Origin: Erinaceus europaeus
Taxonomy: Eukaryota; Chordata; Mammalia; Eulipotyphla; Erinaceidae
Reading direction: 5' to 3'
Assembly (NCBI RefSeq): GCF_950295315.1
Contig: NC_080175.1
Location: forward strand, 83,703,566 to 83,767,565
DNA length: 64,000 nt
The number at the start of each line of letters is the position of its first letter. The first letter of the stretch is position 1. Position numbers and translations under genes: made by a program. The notes beneath the pieces are model-generated. The model was not told where the DNA came from and did not search any database. It saw only the letters and a list, made by a program, of their open reading frames with translations. Shown in pieces: positions 9,976 through 20,545 of this stretch.

Positions 9976-11811
9976 GTTTAACGCTTAATTATAATGTTTT
10001 GTGCTTTCTGGCACTCTTAATCTTTTCTCCCAAGAGTCAATTAGTAAGGACCAGAGGAACTAAAACCCATTCACTTGGCTTTTTGTTGGCAACCCTATTT
10101 GGAAGTGGAGGAAGAACAGGAAAAATCTCTTGGGTAAAAGGGAAACATAGGCGCTATCAGATCTGTATTGCTCATCTGTCTGTGAGACGCTAGTTGTTCT
10201 GCTCATGTGTGATCCACAGTGGATTGCAGCAAGTTATAGCAAGAAGCTTGTGTTTGTGCCAGCATTGACTTGGATGCTCACTGCTGGTTTTAGGGAGAGC
10301 TATATAATTGAATAATGCCTGTCCCATAAAATAGAGGGCTATTTGTAACTTAAAAGATGATTGGTGGAGGGGCTTTTGATGGTTAACTAAGTAAGAGATT
10401 CTGCTGGGCTTCTATCTCCAGTCTGCCATAAGAATTTACAACATTTGAATCTTAGCTTTTAAAAAAAAAGCAAATCAGATTTTTAAATTGTAACACTGCT
10501 GTATTTGTGCAGTGAAAGATGACAGCCATGTCTTTTGTAGTTATTTTCTCTTCTCCCTCTGTATTAGTCTTCACAGTTCTCATTTATCAGGATGTGTATG
10601 CAAAGTCTCATAACACTGTTTCACATATCATTGATCTTTCTAAAATATCTTCTCAAATGACTATCTTTAAGTCAATGAACTCAAGAATATGAGCATATAT
10701 AATACAGTAACAGATTGGCTCAGATAACCCATTTTTGCAAAGTATGGACTTAACTTTAACGTAGGCGTTGTAGATTCCTAAGTAAACACTTCATACTATT
10801 TTTTCTACTATCTGGGAAGCATCACAACACCTTAGCTCTCATTTTATTTTTTCTCTTTTTACATTTCCTCTGCATTCATACAGATTGTATATATAGGTCA
10901 CTGTTACCAAGTTGAGGAATTTAGTATTTCAGCAATTTGAAAAGAAAAAAAAAAGAAACAGTATATTAGAAAGGTATTTACTAGAATACCTTATTGGAAA
11001 ATAATATGCACAAATATAAGATGATTAGTTCTAAATATGTAAGTCAGAAATTATGAAGCTAATTAATAAAAGCCAATGTGGTGGTACTTCTCTTTCAAGT
11101 AACAACCTTAACAATTGAGAGTAAAAAAGTAACTTCTGGAAGACTCAGGAACAAAGTTGCCTTGGGGGTTTCAGGATGAGGACAGTTAACCCAAACATAT
11201 AATTATTCTACAATACCATAAGCAGAGTTTTTCATTTGACTTCCTATGTTCAAGGTGCTATTAAATTTCTGGGTGAGATTTCATTAAAAAAAATAAAAAA
11301 CCTTAAGCAATGAAAAAAAAAAAAAAAAGAAAAGTTCAGAAAAATACATATATTGTCATTTTCTTTCCCCCCAAAAAAAACTTCTGGTAAATATCTGGCT
11401 AATGTTTGGGAATCTCAGGTTTTCACTCTCAGAATCTCTTCACTAACTTTGTTCCAAGTGCACAGGATCACTTGTGTGGCACAAAAAACCCTTTCATTCT
11501 TTTCTGGCATGTGCTTGCTAAAGCACTTTAAAATTTGCCAAGACTTTTACCCAACAAAGAGTGATTCAGCTCTTTCTTTTTTTATATGTAAGTTCTGAAG
11601 CGGAGAAGGCTCATAAATAGAAAAATATAGCACAGCGCACTATTTTACCATCTTGTGGATTTATTAAAAATTTCAGAAGCTACCATATACTTACACCTTA
11701 ACTATACTGAGGCTTGTAAATTTAAGGTATATTCTAAATTAACTATATTATAATTACTAATTTTACATTTAAATCTGGAGTTAACTTTACATTTAAGTCA
11801 TACTTTCTTTT
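9976..11811. other. PROS1 intron, no recognised element
   Basis: About 1.8 kb of AT-rich sequence with A-runs near 10461 and 11314. No repeat family or exon identified. Confidence 0.55.
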
Positions 11812-12110
11812 TTCTAAATTTTTGTATTTATAAAAAGGAAACATTGACTGATAGGATAAAAGGGGTACAGCTTCACACAATTCCCACCACCAGAACTCTG
11901 TATCGCATCCCCTCCCCTGATAGCTTTCCTATTCTTTATCCCTCTGGTAGTATGGACCCAAGATCATTGTAGAGTGCAGAAGGTGGAAGGTCTGGCTTCT
12001 GTAATTGCTTCCCCTCTGAACGTGGGTGTTGACAGGTCGATCCATACTCCCAGCCTGTCTCTCTCTTTCCCTAGTGAGGAAGGGCTCTGGGAGAGTGAAG
12101 CTCCAGGACT
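11812..12110 (-). mobile_element. L1 3' end, 5'-truncated
   Basis: On the minus strand it runs from CTGGAGCTTCACTCTCCC through GGTGGTGGGAATTGTGTG to TATAAATACAAAAATTT, the common terminal 300 bp of the long 3'UTR. It ends 160 bp before a PROS1 exon. Confidence 0.8.
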
Positions 12111-12269
12111 TAAGTCATACTTTTATAAGTAATTTACTTACTAGTAACTTTCTATTTAAGCCATATGTTTATTTCTCTCTATTGAAATCCATTTGTTGGT
12201 TTTCAGAAACTCAAAAGGATTTTGTGACACTGCCTTTACAGCTGGCTTATATTAAACCTTTACTTTTAG

Positions 12270-12495
12270 GATATCCTCGTATCTATTGAAAATACGGTGA
12301 TATTTCGGGTAGAGGCCCTGAATTTGTGTGCCAGTCAGCAAACACATCTGGAATTCAGAGTGAACAGAAACCATCTAGAGCTGTGGACTTCAAAGAAAAA
12401 TGATATTATTTACTTTAAAGACCTTCAAAAATACCTTACCATCTTGGACAAAGCAATGCAAAGAAGAATGGACACTTACCTGGGTGGCATTCCAG
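12270..12495 (+). CDS. PROS1: PROS1 exon (human exon 14 equivalent)
   Basis: Third PROS1 exon. The acceptor is TTACTTTTAG and the donor is CCAG|GTATAT at 12496. It begins DILVSIENTVIFRVEALNLC, continues with THLEFRVNRNHLELW, and ends LDKAMQRRMDTYLGGIP in phase 1. The 226 bp length agrees with the human exon as I remember it. The HLEFRVNRN block is strongly conserved. The segment after it (TSKKNDIIYFKDLQKYL) is more divergent, consistent with a surface region of the second laminin-G domain. No stop or frameshift is present. The donor GTATAT is weaker than GTAAGT at positions +4 to +6. The following intron is 4972 bp and contains many SINEs in both orientations. Confidence 0.95.
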
Positions 12496-12552
12496 GTATA
12501 TATCACTTACTTTTTCTTCAGTTTTAAAAAGTACATGTGTATGTGGGATGAA

Positions 12553-12835
12553 TTTTTAATTTTATTTTATTATTATTTATTCCCTTTTGTTGCCCTTGTT
12601 GTTTTATTGTTCTTGTTATTGATGTCATTGTTGTTGGATAGGACAGTGAGAAATGGAGAGAGGAGGGGAAGACAGAGAGGGGGAGAGAAAGAGAGACACC
12701 TGCAGACCTGCTTCACCGCTTGTGAGGCGAACCCCCTGCAGGTGGGGAGCCGGGGGCTCGAACCAGAGTCCTTATGCCGGTCCTTGCACTTTGTGCTACC
12801 TGCACTTAACCCGCTGCACTACCACCAGACTCCCA
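12553..12835 (-). mobile_element. SINE family A, near full length
   Basis: From TTCCCTTTTGTTGCCCTTG to CACTACCACCAGACTCCC, 58 bp after the exon donor. Confidence 0.9.
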
Positions 12836-12873
12836 TGGGATGAAAATTTGAGATTATTTATTTTACAAGGAGA

Positions 12874-13020
12874 AGACTTAGGAGATAGCTCACAGGGTAG
12901 TAGGTTGCATTCCTGTGCCTTACCATCTAGCATTTATGTTCAAGTCCTGGCACCGCATGAATGGTGATTGGCACTGGTGGAAACTCTGACACTGTGATGT
13001 CTGTCTGAATGATAGAGAGG
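12874..13020 (+). mobile_element. tRNA-like SINE, other family
   Basis: GGAGATAGCTCACAGGGTAG and TTCAAGTCCTGGCACC mark a Pol III-type head and B-box of a family distinct from A-C. Confidence 0.55.
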
Positions 13021-13050
13021 TGACGATTTGCATGTGTGTGGTCCCAGATC

Positions 13051-13053
<3 letters not shown>

Positions 13054-13098
<45 letters not shown>
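13054..13098 (+). repeat. (TA)n microsatellite
   Basis: About 22 uninterrupted TA units followed by a G-run. Confidence 0.95.
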
Positions 13099-13100
<2 letters not shown>

Positions 13101-13334
13101 GGGGGGAGAATAGTACAGCGTATGTGGTACTAGGGATAGAAGTATATAAGTCCTTTACTGAGCCACCATCCCTTGTCACACAAAAGAATAATTTCAATCA
13201 AATTTATTTTAAGTGTGCAAATTTAGTAAAAAAAAAAAAAAGGAGGGATGGGGTGGAGGAATCAAAAGAGAGAGCACAAGTCCAGTTTTCACCACACACA
13301 CCCCCCATTGGCACTTGTGTTTTCTCACACAGAA

Positions 13335-13482
13335 GGTGAGAGATAGCAGAGGGATAGAGAATGGGAAAGCTATCAGCTATCGGGAGGGGGTGGGATATGG
13401 ACATTGGGTGGTGGGAATTGTGTGGAAACGTACCCCTCCTACCCTATGGTTTTTGTTAATTAATCCTTTCTTAAATAAAAAA
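13335..13482 (+). mobile_element. L1 3' end, short
   Basis: GAGGGATAGAGAATGGGAAA, then GGTGGTGGGAATTGTGTG and TTAAATAAAAAAG. This is the terminal 150 bp of the long 3'UTR. Confidence 0.8.
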
Positions 13483-13499
13483 GAAAGAAAGAAAAAAAA

Positions 13500-13652
13500 G
13501 AAACAGGGAGAGGAGACACTGTATTACTGTTCTGCCACTTGTGTAGTCTTTCCATGCTGGTACACTCATGTTGGTGCCAGGGGCTCGAACCCGGGCCCTT
13601 AGGCATAGTCAAGTGTGCACTCTACTGAGTGAGCCATCTCTTAGCCTCTCCA
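13500..13652 (-). mobile_element. tRNA-like SINE, other family
   Basis: GGGGCTCGAACCCGGGCCC is a good B-box complement, and GTGAGCCATCTCTTAGCC is the head on the minus strand. Confidence 0.6.
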
Positions 13653-13844
13653 ACTTAAAAGTCTTTTTACGATATAGGTATTATGAGGAAACTGAGGGCA
13701 CTGGGAGACCAGGGTGACGAAATTGGGTAGGGAGACCAGGGTGGAAATTGTAGGTAGGGGATAAATTGAGCACTATGTGACAGCCAAATTCATAGGATTT
13801 AATGATTGAATCAAAGGTTTATGAGCTGAGAGCTCTGGTGGTTA

Positions 13845-13960
13845 TTATTGTGGGGGCGACAAAGAACTCTGGTGGTGGGCGCACTGTGGAACTATATGCC
13901 CTTGTAGTCTTACTCATTTGTAAACCATCATACAATCATTAAGAAAATAGTATTAAAAGT
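13845..13960 (+). mobile_element. Possible L1 3' end remnant
   Basis: AACTCTGGTGGTGGGCGCA and GGAACTATATGCCCTTGTAG resemble the common L1 3' end but are diverged. Confidence 0.4.
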
Positions 13961-13978
13961 TTAAAAAGAGAAGCTTGT

Positions 13979-14105
13979 AGTTAGGGAAGTTGCACAGCAG
14001 AGAATGCACAGGACACTTTAGCACTGCGTCCAGTTCCCAGAACCACATTTACCTGGTGATGCTCTGGTTATCTCTCACATTAATACACACACAAAAATAA
14101 GTAAA
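13979..14105 (+). mobile_element. tRNA-like SINE, other family
   Basis: GGGAAGTTGCACAGCAGAG with CCAGTTCCCAGAACCACA and a GATGCTCTGGTTATCTCTC end. Confidence 0.5.
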
Positions 14106-14171
14106 TAATAAAGCCTTTTAAAAGTCTGGCTTAAAAGGATGACCACTGGACATCTGGTCTAAATAGTAATA

Positions 14172-14305
14172 TTGGTGGAGCAGGAGTAGATATGCAAAGA
14201 GACTCGTGCCGTGCCTGAGGCTTGGTTCCAAAGTCTCTGGTTCAGTCCTCTGCACCACCATAAGCCAGAGCTGAACAGTGCATTGGTTAAAAAAAAAAAA
14301 AAGTA
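14172..14305 (+). mobile_element. SINE family C
   Basis: ATGCAAAGAGACTCGTGCC, CTCTGGTTCAGTCCTCTGC and CACCATAAGCCAGAGCTG, ending in an A13 tail. Confidence 0.8.
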
Positions 14306-14671
14306 ATATAGGTAGAGATCTACCAAGATTGACTAAGATAGGAAAAATTATCGGAAAAGCAATCTCACCATTAACTAAATATTAGAAATTAGCAGCAAAA
14401 TTCAACATGAGATGGCAAAATAAATTAAGGCAGAAGTTTTTTTAGAAGTATTTTCAAATTGTCAGGTTATTTACACGGGGAAAAGAAATCTCCGTTTGGA
14501 ATCTAGACATCTAGTACGCTTAGTTATATTTTAGCTCCTTAAGATATTTATTTACCATATATGGACTTGTACCTGGGTTTTGGGAAATAGAAATAAATAG
14601 ACTCTTAAGAGTTTTTGATAGCAACATAGGTAATTAAGTTAGAATAATTATTCATGAAGACGTTTAATTTT
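14306..14671. other. PROS1 intron, no recognised element
   Basis: AT-rich, nothing identified. Confidence 0.6.
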
Positions 14672-14785
14672 AGGATGAGAGTAGCGTGATGGCTATGCAA
14701 AGAGACTCTCATGCCAGGAGCTTCAAAGCCCCAGGTTCAGTCCCCCACTCTACCATAAACCAGAGCTGAGCAGTGCTCTTAAAAA
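14672..14785 (+). mobile_element. SINE family C
   Basis: GATGGCTATGCAAAGAGAC and CCAGGTTCAGTCCCCC, ending GCAGTGCTCTTAAAAA directly against the next SINE. Confidence 0.8.
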
Positions 14786-14985
14786 GGGGGTGGGGTAAGT
14801 GGTAGAGTACCTGGTTAAGCGCACACATTACAATGCGCAAGGACCCGGGGTTCGAGTCTCCGGACCCCACCTGCAGGGGGAAAGCTTCATAAGTGGTGAA
14901 GCAGAGCTGCAGGTGTCTCTCTCTCGCCCTCCTATTTCAGTTTCTCTCTGTCTCTATACAATAACAAATAATTTTTTAAAAAGTT
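14786..14985 (+). mobile_element. SINE family B
   Basis: GGGGTGGGGTAAGTGGTAG head, GGACCCGGGGTTCGAG B-box and CACCTGCAGGGGGAAAGC, ending ATAACAAATAATTTTTT. Confidence 0.85.
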
Positions 14986-15174
14986 TACTTTTAGTTCAAC
15001 TAAATGAATTTTCCCTTGAGGATTACAACTATATGCATGCAAAAATCTGTTAAGTACAATTTTAGGAAAGAAAACAATGAAAGATTTGAAGTAGTAGAAT
15101 TTCAGTGTGTCCAGGAATTTGACAGTAATGCTCAAGATCGACTTCAGGCAAGATGTGTTTAAAAAAATGAAGGA

Positions 15175-15475
15175 GGAACTGGGCACCTGGCTGAGTGTAC
15201 ATGTTACAATGTGCAAGGACCCAAGTTTAAGACCCCAGATTTCACCTGCAGGGGAAAGTTTGGTGGGGAGGGTGGTGAAGGAAAGGACTGGCATGATCGC
15301 TTCTCTTGGAGGGTCCCTGCTTTGCCATGCCTACTATCCATGCAGGTTCAAACTCTGTACCCACAGAGCTAGGAGAAGCTTCTGTAAAGTGGTGTTCTCC
15401 CCTCTCTTGTCCTCTTTCCATCTGTCTCTTTCTTTGTATCTGAAAAAGTCACCCAATGAGGTGCCACCCTGAATA
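15175..15475 (+). mobile_element. SINE family B, diverged, with internal insertion
   Basis: Head GGAACTGGGCACCTGGCTG and ATTTCACCTGCAGGGGAAAG, then about 100 bp that does not fit family B before the CT-rich end. Confidence 0.6.
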
Positions 15476-15547
15476 TGATAAAAAAAAATATGAGGGAAAA
15501 TTGAGGCATGAGAATGTGAATTTTATGATTTAGAAAATTGTGTGTTG

Positions 15548-15826
15548 AGGGAGTCGGGCGGTAGTGCAATGGGTTAAGCGCACGTGGCACAAAGCGCAAG
15601 CACCAGCCTAAGGATCCCAGTTCCAGCCCCCGGCTTTCTACCTGCAGGGGAGTCGCTTCACAGGCAATGAAGCAGGTCTGCAGGTGTCTGTCTCTCTCCC
15701 CCTCTCTGTCTTCCCCTCCTCTCTCCATTTCTTTCTGTCCTATCTAACAACGACGACATCAATAACAACAATAAGAACTACAAAAACAACAAGGGCAACA
15801 AAAGGGAAAATAAATAAATATTTAAA
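15548..15826 (+). mobile_element. SINE family A, near full length
   Basis: GGGAGTCGGGCGGTAGTGCA to AAGGGCAACAAAAGGG and an A/T tail. Confidence 0.9.
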
Positions 15827-15828
15827 AA

Positions 15829-15985
15829 AAATTAGGGGAAACCTTCACGAGTGGTGAAGCAGGGCTGCAAGTGTCTCTCTGTCTCTCCCTCTCTATCTTC
15901 CCTTCCTCTCTCAATTTCTCTCTGTCTTTATCTAATAGATAGATAAAAATCAAAATAAATAAATAAAATTAATAAATAAAATTGT
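15829..15985 (+). mobile_element. SINE family B, lacking head
   Basis: TTAGGGGAAACCTTCACGAG onward, then a CT-rich block and an A-rich tail. It abuts the preceding SINE. Confidence 0.7.
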
Positions 15986-16627
15986 TTGTTGGTATGCCAA
16001 ATAGGCATGTTATAGTACATTTTATGAACTGAAATCCAGAGTGATTGATTCCACAATTATTATTATAGCGGCTTAATCTGTGGTGCTCAGCAACAGGGGA
16101 TCTTCAAATTGTTTTGAGTTATGGATTAGATCACTACCTTGTGAATAAAAGGTAGAAAGACTGATGTATATGTATATATTATTTCTGCATAAGATACTGG
16201 TGAAGAAGGCTAAGGAATAAAGAATATATATTTAAATTAGAATTTTTGGGGAGAAGGTATCAAAAAAGAAGAAGAGGAAGCACAGAGAGATAACTGCTTT
16301 TAAGATGAAACATATAGTTCTTTGTCATCCATGGGTGTCCCTATGTATGAAAGTGGGTGAAAGCATAGAAAGACACAAAAGCTTTTAAACTCTTTGCTGG
16401 AAGCATTGGTAAAATAACCTTTTTGGAACACCAAGCATTACATAAGTGTCCATTCCCTCTCATGACCTGTCATCCTTTACTCAGCAAGGAACTATATGTT
16501 TAGAAAATAAAGAAACCTGCTTTTATTCTGGCAATAATAAAAAAATATCTAACTTCCTTGGTATTAAAACAAGTAACTAAAATTCAAAGTTGAAGAAGTA
16601 ATGACGCTTAATTTTTTTATTCTGGGT
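15986..16627. other. PROS1 intron, no recognised element
   Basis: AT-rich, nothing identified. Confidence 0.6.
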
Positions 16628-16836
16628 ATTATTTCTTTTTTATCTTTATATTGATTTATTGGATAGAGACAATTAGAAATCAGGAAGGAAGGGGGTGATA
16701 GAGAGGGAGAGAGACAGAGAGACATCTGCAGCACTATTTCACCATGCACAAAGCATTCCCCCTGTATGTGGGGTGCAAGGGGTTCGAACCTATGTCCTGG
16801 CACACTGTAATGCATGTGCTCAACCAGCTGGTGCTT
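16628..16836 (-). mobile_element. SINE family B
   Basis: Minus copy with TATTGATTTATTGGATAGAG, AAGGGGTTCGAACCTATG and TGCTCAACCAGCTGGTGC. Confidence 0.8.
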
Positions 16837-16942
16837 AAATTTTTTCTTAAATTTAAGGAAAAAAAAAGGATAAAGTAGAACATTCTGAGTAAGAGAATAT
16901 GTTATTTTCAATTCTCTAGTGTATTTAGTTTTCTTTTTTTGT

Positions 16943-17205
16943 TAATATTTATTTATTCCCTTTTGTTGCCCTTTTTTTATTGTTGTAGTTACTAGTATTG
17001 TTGTTGATGTCGTCGTTGTTGGATAGGACAGAGAGAAATGGAGAGAGGAGGGGAAGGCAGAGAGGGGAAGAGAAAGACAGACACCTGCAGATCTGCTTCA
17101 CGCTTGTGAAGCTACTCCACTGCAGGTGGGGAGCCGGGGGCTCGAACCGGGATCTTTAAGCCGGTCCTTGCGCTTTGTACCACCTGTGCTTAAAGTGTAT
17201 TTGGT
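16943..17205 (-). mobile_element. SINE family A, slightly truncated head
   Basis: CCCTTTTGTTGCCCTTTTT to TACCACCTGTGCTTAAAG, with the first ~20 bases of the head missing. It lies 260 bp before the last PROS1 exon. Confidence 0.85.
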
Positions 17206-17440
17206 TTTCTAGGCTTGTATGAAACAGATTGTGTTTATGAAATCAGGGTCTTATAATATGTTCAGAGTCAAGCGTAATACCTCACAAACATAGAAGTCAT
17301 TTAATATTAATTTATTGAGTAGAATTACATTGTTAAATCTCTGTATGGTTAAGATTTGGTTGGGATGGGAAGTCTAAATAATTCATCAGGTGTAAGCAAA
17401 TAAGATGCTGTAAGTTTCAGGTTAATATTGTAATATTCTC

Positions 17441-17460
17441 TGTGTGTGTGTGTGTGTTTT
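17441..17460 (+). repeat. (TG)8-T4 tract in the last PROS1 acceptor
   Basis: Eight TG units followed by TTTT, then ATTCCAG. The repeat takes the place of the usual polypyrimidine tract immediately upstream of the terminal exon. Confidence 0.9.
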
Positions 17461-17467
17461 ATTCCAG

Positions 17468-17628
17468 ATGTTTCATTCAGTTCCACACCAGTGAATTCCT
17501 TTTACAATGGCTGTATGGAGGTGAACATTAATGGAATACCAGTCGATCTCGATGAAGCCATTTCGAAACATAATGATATAAGAGCTCACTCATGCCCGTC
17601 AGTCTGGAATAACACAGAGAATTCTTAA
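17468..17628 (+). CDS. PROS1: PROS1 terminal coding exon (human exon 15 equivalent)
   Basis: Last PROS1 exon. The acceptor ATTCCAG at 17461-17467 is preceded by a TG repeat. The split Asp codon is completed by AT, and the exon reads DVSFSSTPVNSFYNGCMEVN, then the GIPVDLDEAISKHNDIRAHS stretch, and ends CPSVWNNTENS before TAA at 17626-17628. The two cysteines in NGC and HSC are 27 residues apart and match the final laminin-G disulfide of the family. The C-terminal residues differ from the lysine-rich human tail (WKKTKNS) and create a new N-N-T sequon. The four exons total 705 nt (234 residues plus stop) in one open frame, so the gene looks intact here. Confidence 0.96.
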
Positions 17629-17815
17629 GGTGTCTCTTCTCTGCTGATATCTTCTTCCTGTATGTAATTATCGTTGTGTTTCAGTAATAACTGAAAAAAA
17701 ATTTTTTACCTATAATGTGCAGACCTTGATAATTTTGTGGTTCTTTGACCTTCCTGGAATTATCAGAGGTTCTGTTTCAAGAAAACAAGATTCTTTTGTG
17801 ACAAAAATCACATGA

Positions 17816-17821
17816 AATAAA
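17816..17821 (+). promoter_or_regulatory. Possible proximal poly(A) signal of PROS1
   Basis: AATAAA 188 nt after the stop codon, followed by T-rich sequence. It could give a short 3'UTR isoform. Confidence 0.45.
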
Positions 17822-18719
17822 ATTCTTATCTTTATTGCTATCTAGAAATTTAATGAAGAAACACAAGAAATTTTTCAATTTTTTATAGAAATTATATTTC
17901 TTTATTTTTATGTTTATAAAATTGTGTAAAGTATAGTTTTACCAGCATGAACTAAAGTTTAAGTGTATATTTTTCTGAGACATCAAAAAAAGTACATAAC
18001 TATTGATCAGAGCAAATACTTGTTTTTACTTTTCCTAATGAATGCAAAAGGGACAATGACTTAATTAACTGAGTGGAAGGCCTTTAAGCTTTATTCCAGC
18101 AAAATTTATCAGGGGCATTATTCTTTCACATGGCTTCACATTAGAAACAGTCACTCTACTGAATTTGAGAAATAAGTTGGTCTTCTTTTCAGTAGAGCAG
18201 TCATGAATATTGCTGGTTAATATAACAAAATTATATGAGAATGAGGTACTAGGCTGTATTGGAACAGATATGGGAATCTGGAGTGGTATAGTCCTTAAAT
18301 TTTTTCTGTAGTCCACACAGTCTCTAAGTTAGAAAAGCCAGAATCTTGAATAATATGTAAGCTCATATTTTGTCTAGAGTCCCACTTTAATTCCTGGAGT
18401 AAGAATGTTATTGTTAAGGATAAAAGGAACCATGAAAACTAGAGCAGTTTGTAGTAAAAGGATAGCCACAGAAGAGATTTTATTAATATTGTGTTGTTGT
18501 GATGAAAGAAGTAAGGAGGTAAGATTATCATGTTTTTCCTGTTCATGCATTTCTAGTGGCAGTTTTGTCATTCCAACCCTACCATTCACATTAAGAATGC
18601 AATAGATGTTTTATTAACAGTTTGAGAAAGTAAGCATTTATTGTCCTATATAAGTATTTTACATCATGTAAATGAAATCTATGTCAGCTTTTTGGAAAAA
18701 AAAAACACACAAATTACAT

Positions 18720-18725
18720 AATAAA
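18720..18725 (+). promoter_or_regulatory. Likely distal poly(A) signal of PROS1
   Basis: AATAAA about 1.1 kb after the stop, just after the block that resembles the human PROS1 3'UTR end. Cleavage would be expected near 18740-18750. Confidence 0.55.
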
Positions 18726-18745
18726 TTTATAGACCTTCCTGCAGC

Positions 18746-19440
18746 ACAGTTCTTTAGTTGAAAGGTAAGTCTGAAATATTTGATTCGTCATTGTGAATGG
18801 AAGGTATACATAGTATTAATGCATTTCTCTTTACTGTTTCTCTCATCTTTTGCATGGTAATGTGTGTGCTTAGCACGAATGTCACTGCCCGGCCCCCTGT
18901 CCTTTGTTTCTTACTAGCTGTCCCACCATATAATAAATTCTATGTTGTTTGATTAAATATTTTATCTAGATCTGCTTACAATCTCCTGTATCACTGAGTC
19001 AGTATTTCTGTAATCACTTGCATTCACCTCCTCACACCTTTTAGCTTTTGTGCACATTTGAGTAAATATATACCTATAAACATATACATATAAATATAAA
19101 TACACACAGGACAAAGTAAAAGAACAGAAAATAGAAACATAAAAGGCAAATAGGAGAAAAGGGTGTGTGTGTACATAGTATTTGGAGGAGTAGAAAGCAA
19201 GAATGATAAAAGCAAACAAGATAATGTAAGATCAGTGATCTTAAGAGATCAAATATTTAAATTATTAGAAAGATCTTGAGAGTTAATTATTTTGTAAGAT
19301 TAAAAAATATGAAAGAAAAAAGCAAAGACAATAAACAGATACTAGGTGACAACAATAAGGTAGAGAAATAAATACAAGTAATATTTACTTTCCTTTAAAC
19401 ACTTAATTAGGAGTAGATACTGAAAAACTGAAATTCACAG
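18746..19440. other. Intergenic, little recognised
   Basis: AT-rich. A 45-bp SINE head remnant (GTAATGTGTGTGCTTAGCAC to CCCGGCCCC) lies at 18855-18898. Confidence 0.5.
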
Positions 19441-19442
19441 GG

Positions 19443-19620
19443 AGATTAGACAGAGAATACAGAGGTGGCGAAAGTGTTGGTCTTGAAAGCAGGATATTCC
19501 TGGTTCAGTCCCTGGCGTTGCATATGCCACACTGATGCTCTGCTTCTCTCTCCTACTTCTCCTTCTCCACCTCCTCCTCCTCTGCCTCTCCTGCTCTCTC
19601 GTTAATATAAATAATCAAAA
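19443..19620 (+). mobile_element. tRNA-like SINE, other family
   Basis: GAGGTGGCGAAAGTGTTGGT, ATTCCTGGTTCAGTCCCTGG and a CT-rich end. Confidence 0.6.
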
Positions 19621-19697
19621 CTTTTTTAAAAAGAATAATATAGTGAAACAAAGAAACTTCCAGAAAAAATTTACAGGCATTTTAAAAGGGTAGGAAT

Positions 19698-20186
19698 AGG
19701 GAGTTGGGCGGTAGCACAGTGGGTTAAGTGCAGGTGGCACAAAGGGCAAGGACCAGCGTAAGGATCCTGGTTCGAGCCCCTGGCTCCCCACCTGCAGAGG
19801 AGTCACTTCACAAGCGGTGAAGCAGGTCTGCAGGTGTCTCTCTTTTTCTCCCCCTCTCTGTCTTCCCCTCCTCTCTCCATTTCTCTTTGTCCTATTCAAC
19901 AACGATGACAACAATAATAATAAAAAAAAACCCAGACCAGTCAATGCCCATGTTCAGCGGGGAAGCAATTACAGAAGCCAGACCTTCCACTTTCTACAAC
20001 CCACAATGACCCTGGGTCCATGCTCCCAGAGGGATAGAGAGTGGGGAAGCTATCAGGGGAGGGGATGGGATATGGAGATTTGGTGGTGGGAATTGTGTGG
20101 AGTTGTACCCCTCCTACCCTATGGTTTTGTTAATTTATCCTTTCTTAAATAAAAAAAGGGCAACAAAAAGGAAATAAATAAATATT
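19698..20186 (+). mobile_element. SINE family A split by an L1 3' end
   Basis: The head begins GGGAGTTGGGCGGTAGCAC and runs to ACAACAATAATAATAAAAAA at 19930. The tail resumes at about 20157 with AGGGCAACAAAAAGGAAATA. Together they form one complete SINE interrupted by the next feature. Confidence 0.85.
19932..20156 (+). mobile_element. L1 3' end inserted in a SINE
   Basis: CAGTCAATGCCCATGTTCAG, CCAGAGGGATAGAGAGTGG and GGTGGTGGGAATTGTGTGG, ending TTAAATAAAAAAAG. It is a 5'-truncated 3'UTR copy in the SINE A-rich tail. Confidence 0.85.
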
Positions 20187-20187
20187 T

Positions 20188-20545
20188 AAAGGGTAGGAAT
20201 AAAGTAAAAAAGACAAAGATGAAGGAGGAGGAGGGGGAAGAAAAGGGAAAACAGTAGCAACAGTTGCAATCACAAAGAACATAGAGAAAAAAAAAAAAGG
20301 AAGAGAACATGAACCGAGCATAGTGAATGGAAAAAAAACAGTAGAAGAAAAAAAATAATTGGGAAAAACGCCAGAAGAAAAACAAGAGACAGAGAAGACA
20401 CAGAACTAAGTAAAAAGTAATATATAAGATAAATAGGGGGAAAAAAAAAGGGAAGAGAGTGAAAGAGATGATGGGGAAACAAATATATGAAGACAAAGCA
20501 AAAGAAAAGGGGAGAGATGAAAAATATAAATTGGGTAAGAAGAGG
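20188..20545 (+). repeat. GA/A-rich low-complexity region
   Basis: Nearly pure purine on the plus strand (AAAGG, AGGAGG and AAAAAAG runs). The long F/S/L-rich minus-strand frames across it (up to 125 codons) are compositional artefacts. Confidence 0.8.

Larger units (their letters stand above)
17629..18745 (+). other. PROS1: PROS1 3' untranslated region
   Basis: AT-rich sequence after the stop with no inserted SINE or L1. Its second half (about 18400-18620, for example the GAAGTAAGGAGGTAAGAT block) resembles the human PROS1 3'UTR as I remember it. That supports a UTR of about 1.1 kb ending after the second polyadenylation signal. The exact end is not determined by sequence alone. Confidence 0.75.

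Noticed and set aside
13028..13339. 103-codon frame with a long I/Y repeat
   Set aside because: Translation of a (TA)n microsatellite plus flanking SINE scraps.
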